The position numbers and the translations under genes are program-made. DNA of 64,000 bases from Typhlomys cinereus (taxonomy: Eukaryota > Chordata > Mammalia > Rodentia > Platacanthomyidae): the NCBI GenBank assembly GCA_023101885.1, contig JALPQD010000016.1:9301634-9365633 (forward strand), read 5' to 3'. Shown here piece after piece: positions 1-11,914 of the stretch. Within the stretch, counting starts at the first letter, position 1, and each line of letters opens with the position of its first letter. The notes beneath the pieces were generated by a model. It did no database searches and had not been told where the DNA came from. It was given only the letters and a program-made list of their open reading frames with translations.

Positions 1-126
1 AAACAAGGAGGAGGCAGTCCATGGTGGTTCCTGAATTCATCTGTGGTTCTACACACACACACATACATGCACACACACACATACACATGCACAATTGAAT
101 AAATAATAAAAAATTAAAAAAAAAAG
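1..126 (+). mobile_element. ID-headed composite SINE, 3' part, cut by window edge
   Basis: The sequence matches the right-hand part of the composite SINE seen complete at 61201-61495 and 5'-truncated at 55400-55606. It shows the GGTGGTTCCTGAATTC block, a CA-rich stretch, then the AATTGAATAAATAATAAA tail and poly(A). The head lies outside the window. Confidence 0.8.
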
Positions 127-145
127 AAAGAAGTACTGGCTTCTG

Positions 146-248
146 GGTCTGGAGAGATGACTCAGGAATTAAGACTCTGTCCTGAAGCAGAAAGACCTGA
201 GTTCAGATTCTGGGTCTCAAATAAAAATGCCAGGCCCAAAAAAATGTC
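146..248 (+). mobile_element. ID-like SINE, single tRNA-related monomer
   Basis: A tRNA-derived head (GGAGAGATGACTCAGGAATT, then CTGAGTTCAGATTCTGGG as a B-box-like region) is followed directly by an A-rich tail, without the right part seen in the longer SINEs. It is flanked by a 10-bp direct repeat, CTGGCTTCTG, at 136-145 and 249-258, which I read as the target-site duplication. It sits just downstream of the tail of another SINE. Confidence 0.7.
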
Positions 249-258
249 CTGGCTTCTG

Positions 259-2473
259 TTGTTGATTTAGCAGTGATGGATGGGAGCTGTTATCAGTTCA
301 TATCTGAAATGAGGATTTAGTAAGTGTATCATAGCATCTAACCAGTTCTTTTATTATATGAAATGATTGGCACATTTGTTAAGTAGTAGCTATAACAGTA
401 AATTTCCATTAAAATTTTCTGTCTTTAGAAAAGTATGTTGAATAATGCATCAAAATATATAGGACCTTAGAACATTAGTGACATTTAAAAACTGCTAAAA
501 TTGTTTTGGTACCTTGAAGAAATGGCCATAGATTCTTCCCCATATGTTATTATCACCTTTGCAGTGGGTTCTCTTTGATAGTGCTTATAAATGTTGAGTG
601 TCTTTTCCATTTTCCTGACTTTGATGTGGCCACATCACTTGCTTTAGTCAGTAGCATGCACTGCTACAGTTAGGGACTTCATCTCAAAGCAACTTTGAAA
701 CTTCTGTTATAATCTTACGAACAACTCTATAGCATGGTGACTAACCAGGAAGATCAGATATGTAAACAATTCCATCTAAAATATCCTGCAGCTGAGTCCA
801 AGGGAAGCTAGAATCACTAGGTGAGCAAATCCTGAAATAAAAATGCCAATCCAATAATACAGTGAACTGAATATTTAAATAAACTATAATTTTTGAATAC
901 CATCTTATAAAACAAATGTTAACTGATACAGCTACAAGGCCTTCATTTTTCTGGGTGTTCTATTAAAAATGAAAAGACTATGAGCACAAAAGTCATACAG
1001 TGACTTTTAGATAACACAGTGCCAAAGTTAATAGCTATATTCTGAATGCAGTCATAACCACATGACAATGTTTCATTAAAAGTGATATGTATTAAGGTTT
1101 ATATGCATCATGTAACCTAGGTAATAATGTAAGCTGTAGCACAGTGATTTGCATAAGTATATTGTATCATGTTCACACAACAATGGAAATGTATAAACAT
1201 TTATTAGAAATTGCTAAAGGGGTAGATTTTAAATATTCACCCTCCAAATGTATGTTGGACATGCTCATTAATATTGTCTACTAATTCTATCATATATGTG
1301 TTTATCAAAATATCACATTCCAGCCCATGTATATGTGTGTGCCACTTAAAAGTAAAAGTCAAGAACGAGTCAGTACAGGGAGCCACATGACAATCACATG
1401 AGATCTCTGAGTGACAAAAATCATGATTCTCGATGCAGAACACAGTGTCATCCTAAAGAGTGGAATGTCTGGTAAAAACAATGAACAGGAAGGTCATGCA
1501 TGCATTAGTTCTTCCTTGCCAACTTTTGAAAACCAAGTCTTTTTAACTTATTTTTTAGACTTTGCATTTTCTCTTTTCTAAAAAATAAATGTCTTTGTTT
1601 AGATGACAATTTAAATGTGTATATTCTTAATTTAATCTAAAGTGCTGCTTTTATGTCATTGAATACTTTCTGGTTGTGGTTACAACAAATCATTACTTTG
1701 GAGGGCTTTTTTTTGTCATCAAAAGTGTTATGAATCTAAGGGGAAAGAAAAGAAAGGTAAAAGAACACATAAATCAAGCGTCCTTTTGATACCAATGATC
1801 AAAGACTGTGTTTTGACACTTTTGAAAATATGAATTGTTATTGCTCATCTGCCTGTAGTTGGTATTTTTGCTCTACAAGATACCTGCTGTTCTTGGACAT
1901 AACACAAACATTTTATGCACTATTTGAACATTCAGAATAAAAGTGACCCATTCAGCTTGAAAACACCTAATTTGATTTTGATTCTCCCCTTCCATTTTGC
2001 AAAAATCTGCAACTTTGATTTTTGGTTGCAGATGGTCTCATCTGCATTTTCCAGTAATATCTTAACAGTGAATTGCATTTTCAGTGTATTTTTTGTCCAT
2101 ACACTTCAGCTATAAATCTTATACTCTACAAAACAATGATCACAGTTACAAAATTTTTCACCCATTCTGACAGAAACTCACTTTTGGTCACTTCACTCAT
2201 TCCTTGGGTACCATCCACTGTCTGCCATTTTTAACACTAGACTGTTGCAGGAAATCCTGTTTCTTCAGTTGGGGTTGGAAAGTCATTTGAGATTCCTAGG
2301 AAGCCTGCTGTTCTTTCTTCTACCTTCCTTTTTAAAATTCTTCATGATGCCTAAAGACAGTTCTTTCCAACATAGTTTCATGATGGACACTTCCCATGAA
2401 CTCGGAACTTTTCTTCAACCTTCTGACTATAAGGGATAAAATGACCACTACATTTTAAGAAAATTGCATACTG
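259..2473. other. No recognised feature
   Basis: AT-rich unique-looking sequence. Only short open frames occur, with no family resemblance, and I see no splice-bounded exon or repeat I can name. Confidence 0.5.
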
Positions 2474-2640
2474 GTCCAGCAAAGATGGCTGTGTTACCCA
2501 CTTGCTACCAAACCTGAAGATCTCGGTTCAATTCCAATGGTGGAAGAAGAGAACTGACTCCTGAAATTTGTCTTCTGACCTCCACATGCAGACTGTGGCA
2601 CAAACAGGCCCATCTGTAGAAATTTAAATGCATAAATTAA
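2474..2640 (+). mobile_element. B4/RSINE1-like SINE, degraded
   Basis: The order of blocks is typical of rodent B4/RSINE1-type SINEs: AAGATGGCTGTGTTACCCAC, a degenerate tRNA B-box area, AATGGTGGAAGAAGAGAACT, and TTGTCTTCTGACCTCCACAT. It is divergent and has no clear poly(A) or target duplication, so it is old. A better-preserved relative lies at 45505-45770. Confidence 0.6.
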
Positions 2641-4340
2641 CATGATTTTTTGAGATACTTTATACTGACATGAATTGAGAACATGGATGATAGGCATACA
2701 TTTTAGTGTTTTAATATTCTCTAAATAAATCACAGAAAAGTCTGTGCATACAGGAAACATTTCCATGTTATAGTTGCAAATAGAAAGATAGGTCTTCACA
2801 AAGAGGAAATCCTTTAGATTCAGTCATGATCTCATTTTCAGAATTGACTACTCCTCCTGAAGTGGAATATCACCTTCTGTAAATCATGGTACTTTCCTTT
2901 ATGGGTTTACCTGACTTATTTTTTATGGAATCTGTGGTGTGTTCATATATACTGTTGCTTTCATTATTTCAGCATCAACAACATTCAAACATACATCTTA
3001 GCCTTTAAAACTCTTTTAATGAAAAATCCTTAGAAAAAAATTTGTCATTAAAATATAAAATTATGTAAATTTCCCTGGGTCCCAAAAGTATCAGCATGTA
3101 GCAGAGGTAATGTCTGAATCTTCTGACATGAAAGCAGTAACACATGTCAGAAATTAATAAGTTGCATCTTTCTCAGTTCTCTCTATCTTGTGTTTTAGGT
3201 TCTCAAAACACAACCTGATGCTTAGCTTCTATACATACCAATCAGATGACTTTTTCAGATATTATTTTTTTCTAGCATATGGAATTAATTAGCAAGTAAC
3301 CCAGTTAAAAGGCAAAGATGAAGGTGAAGTCTCTTAATACCTGTTTTTCTGAACTTGAATAGTGCATTTTGTGCTTTTTGGTCATATGTTAGAAAAAAAA
3401 CTTGGCTTTTTTTTTAAGGAGTCCAGAAAATGCTTCTGTACTCTTTCCTAGAGCCCCACGTGTAGTTCTGATTTTATTTTTCAAAATGATCTTCATCTCC
3501 CTTTATTGGAAAATGTCACTCTGCCAATCCGTTAGCAATAAACTCCTGCTGTGATTTGACCTCCCTTTGGTAACTTTTGTGACTTTACAATTCATCCTGT
3601 AAGTGCAGCTGTCATTTTTGTCTGATCCTTGGTTTAATCCTGTTAAACTCCTGTGAGCATCCCATTTTATATATGTTGAATGGTGAGTTGAAATGTAAGA
3701 CACTTTAACAATCCATTTTTCTCTCTGAAAGCACCTTCTATAGAGGTCCCATCCATTCTTTCTGAAACTGTGGGATTTCCAAGCAAATTGACATGCCTAA
3801 AATTATATTGTTATTCCAAAAATTTATTTTGCCTGTCATTTCTTTATCTGTTCCCATTCAACATGGTCCTGCGTGTGTCCTGGAAGTGTCTTATGCTTCT
3901 TACAGAATGAAAAAATTCACCCACTCTAACTTCTAATGTACACAGAAGAGATCTTCCTTTACGTTGAAGACAAATACAATATCATGTTTGGAACTCACAC
4001 ATGAATTTTATTACTTAACAACTGTGAGTCTCAAACTCATTTTATTAATCATTAATGTCATCAATTTCAAACGGTTGTTCTACAATAGAACTGATGTGAA
4101 AAGAATGAATAGGAGTACATACACTCTGTTCACTAAGCTAAGTTATGGATAACACTTTAGAGAGCTGATATGAATAGAGAATAATGTGTCGCATGCACAG
4201 CATCAGGTGTTTTATATTAGTTCAAAATGTTGCCATTGAAGCTGTTTCAAAGAGAATATGAGTCAATTATTGCTTATGTCTTGTACAGTCCTTGTTGTTA
4301 TAAATATGAGAATGCATTTAATTAGTTATTTTTATCTTCC
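2641..4340. other. No recognised feature
   Basis: AT-rich sequence. No gene, RNA or repeat family is recognised. Confidence 0.45.
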
Positions 4341-4632
4341 TGTGTCAAAATTCCTGTGAACAACTTGAGGAAGGAAGAATTTATCTTGCCTCATGGCTTA
4401 AACGATTCAGTACAACATGGCAGAGAAGATATAGTGATCAGAGTATGAGATGGCTGGCCACACTGCATCCTAATAAAGAAGCAACTGGTGCTTAGTTGGC
4501 CATCATATTCACATCATATTCAGTATGTGTTTTATCCCTTCAGTTAATTGTGAAACTCAAAGGTATGCTCCACTGATCTTCTAGGTTTTTCAATCCAATC
4601 AATTCAAGAAATTAAATTAACCATAAAAAAGT
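4341..4632 (-). mobile_element. MaLR/ERVL-type solo LTR, degraded
   Basis: Read on the minus strand, it starts with a TATGGTTAAT-like block. It passes a region resembling the CTTCCTGACT...GCAATGTGACCAG segment of rodent MaLR LTRs, and ends with a decayed polyadenylation region and CAAGTTGTTCACAGG. I could not find a clean target duplication. The assignment rests on remembered layout of rodent MaLR LTRs, so the subfamily is open. Confidence 0.5.
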
Positions 4633-5145
4633 CAATCTTTCTGCTTATATAAGTTTCAGTGTCCTCCTCTGACAATGGGGATAATTTTATGATTGCTTTG
4701 AGGATTAATGAGGTCCCATAAAGATTTTAGCAAAATGCCTCATAGATAGTAACATTTCAACAAAACTGGAACAGCAGTAGTTATATCATAGTGATGGTTG
4801 CAGTTTAAAGAACACACTAGTCTATGAATACTTCATTTACTCCAAATGGTTGTAACATTTTAATGTCATATGCTTATAAAAACTGTTTCACTTTTCATAT
4901 TTTTTGAGATACTGCTATAATTAGCTGTTCAACAAAACCTTCAAAGACCATTTAACCTGTAATAAATACATGTTCTTTCATTTGGAGGACCATATATACT
5001 TCTGTTACTTGTGTTATTCAGGATATCAAGGGGTTTATAATTTTGAATTTCAAATCTTCCCAGGAATCCAAAGTAAATCAATTTTGGTGTCACACAAAAC
5101 TGGTAGCACAAAGCTACTGAGATATGGGCTTAACATATTGAGATT
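4633..5145. other. No recognised feature
   Basis: AT-rich sequence between an old LTR and an L1 insertion, with nothing recognisable. Confidence 0.45.
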
Positions 5146-5160
5146 TTCCTATTTGTTATT

Positions 5161-6686
5161 TTTAATTAATTAATTAACATTTCTGCTCATAAAAACTTAA
5201 TAAGTACAAGAGTCCCCTCCCTCCCTCCACCCCTCCCTAGACTCCCTAGCTCCCTCCCCACTTTTCCCCTTTCCTTTCCCCCCTCCCTCCCTATTTCCCA
5301 GTGCCTCCCCCCCCCCCAATCCCTGGAGCATCCTTTAATGTGTATGTCAAACTTTTCTCTGGGCCCTCCTCTCTGATGATGTGTAAGGACTCAGTGGCAT
5401 TTTCTAGAACTCTTTCTTGTGTTCTCCATAAGTACAGGAACACTATTGTGGCTGTTAATCCCTAGCTTCTAAGGATCCTAGTGCCTTTAGTCCATGCTTG
5501 ACTTTGTGGGGTCAATAATGTGTTGATCATTGCACAGGTCATGCAAAGTCCTATTATGATTGCTTCGGCCCTAATTTGTGTGGAGTATCTTGCATATCAT
5601 TACTCCTCCCCATGCTTGTGCTCTTACATTCTCCCGCAAATTTCCCTGAGCTTCAGGATAGGGAGAGATTAGGCTGCCCTGGTTCCAGGTGGTTGATACA
5701 GAGACTCTGATGTTCTGAATTACAGTTTGTTGATTTTTTTTCTTTTGGTTTTGCTGCTCCTGCAATACCCTTCACTCCATCCTGATGGGTATTGGAGGTA
5801 ACCACCTGGCCAGACATAAAAATCTGTTAAAATAGAGTCTTATTATAAGAGTATATTCAAAGGTAGATGGAATAAAAGTAGGAGACTGAGGTGAGGGGTG
5901 TCAGTCTCCCATTTGCACAATGGTTACTTTGTATCTGCCTGACTATATGCCCTCTCCATCTGGTGAGATCATACCCCATCAGTTGCAAATGATCAGGAAG
6001 GAAAGTCTGCGAACTTAACCAGATGTCTCATTACTTACTTGCAGCCCTTGATGGTGGCCTATTTTCTCTGCTGTAACAAGATCCTCCCTCTCTCCTTGTT
6101 TCTGGTGTGGCCCTCCTTCCCCTTCCCTCCTGTTTATAATCTTTGCAATTACTGTGAGTATTACAGAGATTTATCTTTGAGTGTGTCTCTAAGTGGGTTT
6201 GGTACTAGGATCCAGCTATTAGGGAGTATATACAGCGCTTAATTTTCTGTGTCTGGGATACTTCACTCAATATAATTGTTTCTAATTCCATCCATTTCCT
6301 GGCAAATCTCATTAATTCATCATTTTTGATGGCTGAGTAGTATTCCATTGTAAAACTGTACCAGATTTTCCTTATCCACTCGTCAACTGTTGGACATTTG
6401 GGTTGATTCCATGACTTTGCTATTGTAAACAGTGCTACTATGAACATGTCGTGCTTGTGCTATCGAGGTGAGTTTTTGCTGTTTGGGGGGTTATTCCCAA
6501 AAATGGAATAGCAGAGTCATATGATATTTCAATCTTTATCTTCCTTAAGAATCTCCAGACGGCTCGCCAGAGTGGTTGTATGAGCCTGCATTCCCACCAG
6601 CAATGTAGAAGAGTTCCCCTCTCTACATCCTCTCCAGCATTTGTTGTTGTTTTTATTGTGAATTTTTGCCATTCTGACCGAGGTGC
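5161..6686 (-). mobile_element. LINE-1 (lineage L1-A), 5'-truncated
   Basis: The 3' tail (poly-T/AT-rich on the plus strand) begins at 5161. It is followed by the C/T-rich complement of the 3'UTR polypurine tract (about 5205-5320), the rest of the 3'UTR, and the C-terminal part of ORF2. A 15-bp target duplication TTCCT(A/G)TTTGTTATT flanks it at 5146-5160 and 6687-6701, with one mismatch. It is truncated inside ORF2 and was never autonomous. The same 3'UTR occurs at 7711-8065, 15484-16514, 27695-28308, 38444-39270 and 41878-42870. Confidence 0.92.
6205..6686 (-). pseudogene. L1 ORF2 C-terminal fragment
   Basis: The minus strand encodes a frameshifted end of L1 ORF2p, the endonuclease/reverse-transcriptase that performs target-primed reverse transcription. 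Recognisable pieces are WWECRLIQPLWRAVWRFLRK, then ALFTIAKSWNQPKCPT and TMEYYSAIKND, ending with YSLI. One frameshift near 6440 breaks the frame. The fragment holds only the C-terminal region, with no endonuclease or RT motif, so it cannot act. Confidence 0.9.
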
Positions 6687-6701
6687 TTCCTGTTTGTTAT
6701 T

Positions 6702-7332
6702 GACGAAAGGAATCAAATTTTGATCCAGCTGCAAAAGATACACCTTCATCCTGACCCTCAAACAAAGGCCTTGTAATTTCTGAATCAATTGTTTCAGTCT
6801 GAAATAGGAAAGCAGTGGAAATGTTGAGCATTTGTTTTCTTTTCTTCACAGCTATGATTGGAAAGCAAATTTCTTACCAGTCAATCATAATTCCATTGAT
6901 TGAGCATTTAAAGTATTACATTGCTTCTTTGCTCCTTTCTCTACATACTCTCATTATGGTCTTTATTTCAGGGCATTATTTTTCCATTAAAGCTATGGTC
7001 AAGATAAGGAAACTGATTTGTTTTAATTGAATAATCTTATTTAAATATCTGGTTAAGTTTACATGCTAATAAACATTGTGATTTTACATAGATTGCCTAG
7101 AATGAATGATATCAGCAGTTTATTTGTCATTGGTGTTTTTGATCAATGGAGAGCTCCAGTTATTCCCTGGAATCTTGGTTCTTTGCACTTATAAATCTGG
7201 TTACACAAAAGTCAAATATTTAAATATACTATTGAATTCACCATTTGTCACATGTCACACATTCCATTTTGAGGAAATAATATTTAAGTACATGCATGAT
7301 TTTTTATGAATTTTATTTAAAAGAAATATGCA
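6702..7332. other. No recognised feature
   Basis: AT-rich spacer between an L1 insertion and an ID-like SINE. No feature is supported. Confidence 0.45.
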
Positions 7333-7420
7333 TCTAGGAATAGAGATGTAGCTCAATGAATGAATGATCAGCATACCTAAGACCCTAGATTGTCTCGAAG
7401 AACAATACAAAATAAAAAAA
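7333..7420 (+). mobile_element. ID-like/tRNA-derived SINE, old
   Basis: A head resembling the tRNA-related rodent SINEs, with GAGATGTAGCTCAATGAATG as an A-box-like start and AAGACCCTAGATTGTCTCGA in place of the B box, runs into an A-rich tail. It is divergent and has no clear target duplication. Confidence 0.5.
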
Positions 7421-7710
7421 TTATATAAATATACATCAATAAATGAAAATAGCACCTATTTCCCTTCATGCCAAAAATATTGTTTAGATGATTGTCAAAA
7501 CATTAGACTTGAAGTAGACTAAGAAAAAATATTGATTGTGAAGAAGTATATGACTTGGAAACTTGGTGAAAGAAGCAGAGAATTTTGCACATCACAGCAA
7601 CAGCAAAAACTTCTGGGGAATTCTTAGATTCTCATGAGAGGACACATTAGGTAAAGTTGCTATATAATCTTTTGGACAGCACATGTGATTGAAAATCTGG
7701 TTGCTTACAT

Positions 7711-8065
7711 ATTATTGACCCCTCAAATTCTAGCATGGACTAAAGGCACTAAGATCCTTAGAAACAAGGGATTAATAGTCACAATAGTGTTCCTACACTT
7801 AAGGGGAACACAAGAAAGTGTTCTAGGAATTGCCACTGAGTCCGTACACCTCATCAGAGAGGAGGACCCAGAGGAAAGTTTGATATACTCATTAAAGGAT
7901 GCTTCGGAGATGGGGAGAGGGATCACTGAGAGAAAGGGAGGGAGGGGGGAAAGGAAGGGACAGAGCGGGGAGGGAACAGTGAGGTCCAGGGAGGGGTGGA
8001 GGGAGAGAGGGGACAGGGGTTTCTATTATGTTTGTATGAGCAGAAAAATAAAAATAAAAAAGAAA
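7711..8065 (+). mobile_element. LINE-1 (L1-A) 3'UTR tail, severely 5'-truncated
   Basis: Only the last part of the L1-A 3'UTR is present: a block like the one at 42600-42740, then a G-rich polypurine tract (about 7910-8030), then TTTGTATGAGCAG and an A-rich tail. It is flanked by GAAAATCTGGTTGCTTACAT (7691-7710) and a near-identical copy at 8066-8085, a 20-bp target duplication with a few differences. The long open frame through it (7685-8110) is purine-rich non-coding sequence. Confidence 0.9.
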
Positions 8066-8085
8066 GAAAATCTGGTTTCTTATGT

Positions 8086-9863
8086 GACTGGAGGATGTAC
8101 CCAGCTATAATTCTGAGAGTGTGCTTTATTAACAACCAGCGTAAAAGAAAAATCAAGAAGCATGTTAAGGTATTGTGGATACCTAATAAGCATGCAGGCC
8201 AATTACACTAAACATAGGTTTATGGACAAATAAGCTAAGTTAAAGCAAGTTACTCTACTACGTTTTCTTGACATTGTTATGATATGCTCCAGTTGCAGTG
8301 AAAATAACCAAGAACTAGATAAATTACATTTTTTTCCTACATGCCTTTGCTCATGGAACCCTTTCATTTGAAAATTCCCATAAAGTTCAGGAAAGAAAAT
8401 AATTTGGGGCAATACATGATGACTTTCAGATGCATAATGTTTGAGAAAGCACAAGTGTTTAACTCCCTTTTGAATTTCTCAACAGAAACTTTTAAATCTA
8501 TTTTTTCCATCTGTATATTTATCATAGAAAACCTCAAGAATATGTCTAATAATTAACCAGATTTACAATATTGGAAAGGACTTGTGGGAACTCATTGTAA
8601 TTGTGAATAGACTTGAGTTACTCAGAAAAAAATACATATAAAATGAATTGGGAGACTTTTACTTTATTTTTAATCTTCACATTTATTAGCTAATTTGCTT
8701 TATGCCACAAAATTAGAAGAAAGTACAACTTTATAGATGGCCTAAAATTCCTGACAGTTCAGTCAATAATAACATCATTTTGCTCAAAACTGGTTTTCCT
8801 CTTATATTATCTGTTTCAATGATTGTACTTTTCATTGACAAATTTAAAAATCAGTTGTAGTTATTGCTTATAACTACAGTCTTTTCTAATATTAGTAGAT
8901 TTTGGATATCACACTTTGTATTTAAAAAGTTCTCCATGTATCATTTTAAAAAGAATGAATAGGAAATTATGAACAATTTTGGGTATTTCAGCTTTCTTCT
9001 CCAGAAAACGCTCTGCTAAGTCCTCAGTACTGGAAAGATTCTCATTATTTGCTTAAATTCTCTAATATCCTCCATTTACTTACAGGAGTTATGAAAAATG
9101 ACAGGATATGGCAATACAGTTAATTTATTCCATCAAAGTCCTTTAGGAGTACTTGTGCTCAGTTTATCCAGGGACTACCACATAGATGGTGTCTATAAAC
9201 ACTTGATGAATGAGTGTTAGTTGAGAAATCATCCATAAATAATATAGAAGAAAATCCTTACTTAGAGACCATTCCTTTTCCAACTTGGTTCCCAGTGCTG
9301 AACACTCAAGTAGGATGAAAAAAAGTCATATTCTAAAGAAGTATTTGGGATGTCCATGCAAACCATAGTAATATGAGTGCTTCAGAATACCATGAAGTTA
9401 TTGTTAGTATTTACTAATGAAACTTTGTCAAACTTTTGCGCTTCATTGTGCATGACATTTTTCTAAAGTCCTCTTCAATTGCTTTCATTACAATATTTGC
9501 TTTCTTGTGACAAATGCATCATACTTGTAGGCTGAATTTAGTATTCTTTATACCTGGAGCCCTTGTAGGTAAGTGGCAGGTGTTTGTGAAAGTTGAGCCT
9601 TGGAAAGTATAGGGGCATTCTTAATTTCTATAGTGTCATCAGATCAGTGTATCCAGCAGTGTCTTCACAGAAAGAAAAGAACTCTACATGGGATATCCAT
9701 CAAGACCATGGAAAAATCTGTTTTTGATGGATGCTTGAGGGAGTGATACACTGATTATGTCAGGCATCAGGACATTTGATATAAAAGTGAATGAGAAAAT
9801 ATGATCCCCACACTTAAGGAGAAACAATGTAGTTGAAGAAAATAAAAAATATTTAGGAACGAC
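8086..9863. other. No recognised feature
   Basis: AT-rich unique-looking sequence without a gene or named repeat. Confidence 0.45.
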
Positions 9864-9875
9864 TTACCTACTTTT

Positions 9876-10158
9876 CAAAGATTTTTTTTATTATTTATTC
9901 AATTGTGCATTGTGCGTGTGTGTGTATGTATGTGTAGAAGCACAGGCGAATTTGGGAACCATCATGGACCATCTCCACCTCCTCCTTGTTTACTCTGCCC
10001 CAGGATTCACAGGCTCCAGCCGCCCCTGCTTCCACCCCGCTTCCATCCCGCTTCCATCCCACTTCCATCCTATATGTGGGGTCTGGGATCCAAACTCAGG
10101 ACCTTCTGCCTGCAAGGCAGAGGCTTAACCCCTAAGCTACCTCTCCAGTCCCCCCCTC
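9876..10158 (-). mobile_element. ID-headed composite SINE
   Basis: The copy is nearly full length and antisense. On the plus strand it reads A/T-rich tail, TG repeat, right part (CCACCTCCTCCTTGTTTACT), a GC-rich spot expanded into four 11-bp CGCTTCCATCC-like repeats (10028-10071), then the ID-like head ending CTCTCCAGTC. On the minus strand the head contains an A-box-like stretch and a B-box-like GAGTTTGGATCC, the internal RNA polymerase III promoter of tRNA-derived SINEs. The target duplication TTACCTACTTTT is at 9864-9875 and again at 10163-10174. Confidence 0.9.
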
Positions 10159-10174
10159 CATTTACCTACTTTTT

Positions 10175-10268
10175 TAAAATTTTTTTAATTTTTTTATTTT
10201 TTTTATAGGGGAGAGCGCGAACGCAGTCCCCCACTACCACAAATTATGCAGTCGAGTTTCCCACATTT
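10175..10268 (-). pseudogene. U1 snRNA retropseudogene, 5'-truncated, poly(A)-tailed
   Basis: On the minus strand, 10206-10268 matches the 3' 63 nt of vertebrate U1 spliceosomal RNA (about nt 102-164). It includes the Sm-binding site AATTTGTGG and the 3' stem-loop GGGGACTGCGTTCGCGCT, with a change in the following TTTCCCC (TCTCCCC) and a final A instead of G. An A-rich tail follows the RNA 3' end (poly-T at 10175-10205 on the plus strand). A 15-bp repeat CATTTACCTACTTTT flanks it, at about 10159-10173 and 10269-10283. U1 RNA is not normally polyadenylated, so tail plus duplication indicate L1-type retroposition. It lacks the 5' splice-site recognition end and any promoter, so it is not functional. 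Confidence 0.93.
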
Positions 10269-10283
10269 CATTTACCTACTTTT

Positions 10284-11914
10284 CTAGAGTATAAGTCCTA
10301 CGAAAATAATGATTTCAGTTGTTTTGTTTCACCTTAGGCAAAACACCTGGAATATTTTAAGTTCCCTATGAATGGAAAAATAAACTGAAAATGATTACAC
10401 ATGAATTTCAGCACATCTCAATATGACAAGAGTTATAGACATAGGTTTTTATTAAATAAACTCATTCAATATGTAGCAGAGGATAAATGAAGCAATGGGC
10501 AGCACCTCAAGTACTGAGCATGGGAAATGGCTATTGGAGTGGCATCATACAACCTGAAGATTTTGTTTTAGGTCTAGTCATGAAATGCACTTGTTTTGAA
10601 ATTGAAATCCCTCAGAACATGTAAGAAGTGTAAATTACATCTGAATATCCTTTTAATGTTTACAGAACATTTTTATTGCCATAGGATATTATTTTTAAGG
10701 AAATTATAGCCCTCTTTTATTTCCGAGTAATATGGAAATCATAAAGATTTTGTCCATAGCTTTAGAAGTACTTTGGGCCTCTTAATTTCATTGGAAAATT
10801 AGCACATGCTTTCTAGAGGTATCGAAGGTCATATGGAATCTTGAAGTTAGTTTTTCTCAGGTTGACTATCTTGTTTTTCTTCAGTATGTTGTGTCAGAGG
10901 AAAATGAGCCTTTTTTTTTTGCTTTTTGCTTTTTGCTTTTCCTAAACAAATTAAGCTTTGTTGGGTGTTTTTGTTGACGTTATTGTCAACACTAATCCAA
11001 AGTAAGAAAGTTTAGGATTTATTCTGTATATGTATCTGCATTTTACAAACTCAGCAGTCATTTCCTTCCCTTTGCTTCCTGTCCCTATTAACTCAATGAA
11101 TCAATCATGTGGTAGTTAGTTAAATAGTTCAAGTGTGAAGTAGCCATTTTCAATATTGCCCTTTTATATTATATGTATCCATACATCAATCATAGGTATT
11201 TAGGAGACATAATATATATAGAGAACACACACACACACACACATCAGCTGAAAATGCTTTTTTCCCAGTGAGAAATGAAGGCATATAGGCAACATTGCTT
11301 TTGCCTTAGACCTGTTTATATCTGGGCCGCCTGTGTAAAGTGTCATCTACTCATTCTCAGAACATGTCTTCCTCGTTCAGTGAATCCTTTATGGAAGCAT
11401 CCACCCTCGCAGACAACATTAATCATCATAATCCTTAAATGTCCATAGGGCATGTAGTGTCTATATGAAAGCCATTTGTCTATGAACCTTCTGAATGCTG
11501 AATGCTTGGATATGGAGGAGACCCTTTAGGATTCTTACAGAAATTCCCCACTAAACAAAGCTCTCCAAGATCACTTTTTTTTTTAGTGTGTAGCATAAAC
11601 TGACTGCATGTCTCATTGTTCTTCTTTCATAATGTGTTTTTATGGCTGAATTTATGTATTCATTCTTATTCTAACAGTCTTAAATATTGTAATTCATAGT
11701 TTCAGTTCATTGAAATTTAATTAAATATTGTAAGATACCAAGAATGGAATTTGGATTCATACTTTTTTTTGTATCATCTCCTCCAAGGCTCAGGGAACAT
11801 CATGTAAAAGGGGGTAGAAAGAATGTAAGAGAAAAAGTTGGCAAGATATGTAATAAAAAGGTATGGCTAAAAACTCACTACAGATTTGGTTATATGCACA
11901 GATCTATATACTAA
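10284..11914. other. No gene; minor simple repeats
   Basis: AT-rich sequence with a short GCTTTTT tandem (about 10910-10940) and a (CA)n run at about 11226-11243. From about 11820 it may be older L1 3'UTR sequence continuing beyond the LTR at 11915-12303. Confidence 0.45.

Noticed and set aside
7685..8110. 141-codon plus-strand open frame
   Set aside because: It lies in an L1-A 3'UTR and is driven by the polypurine tract (Gly/Arg/Glu-rich).
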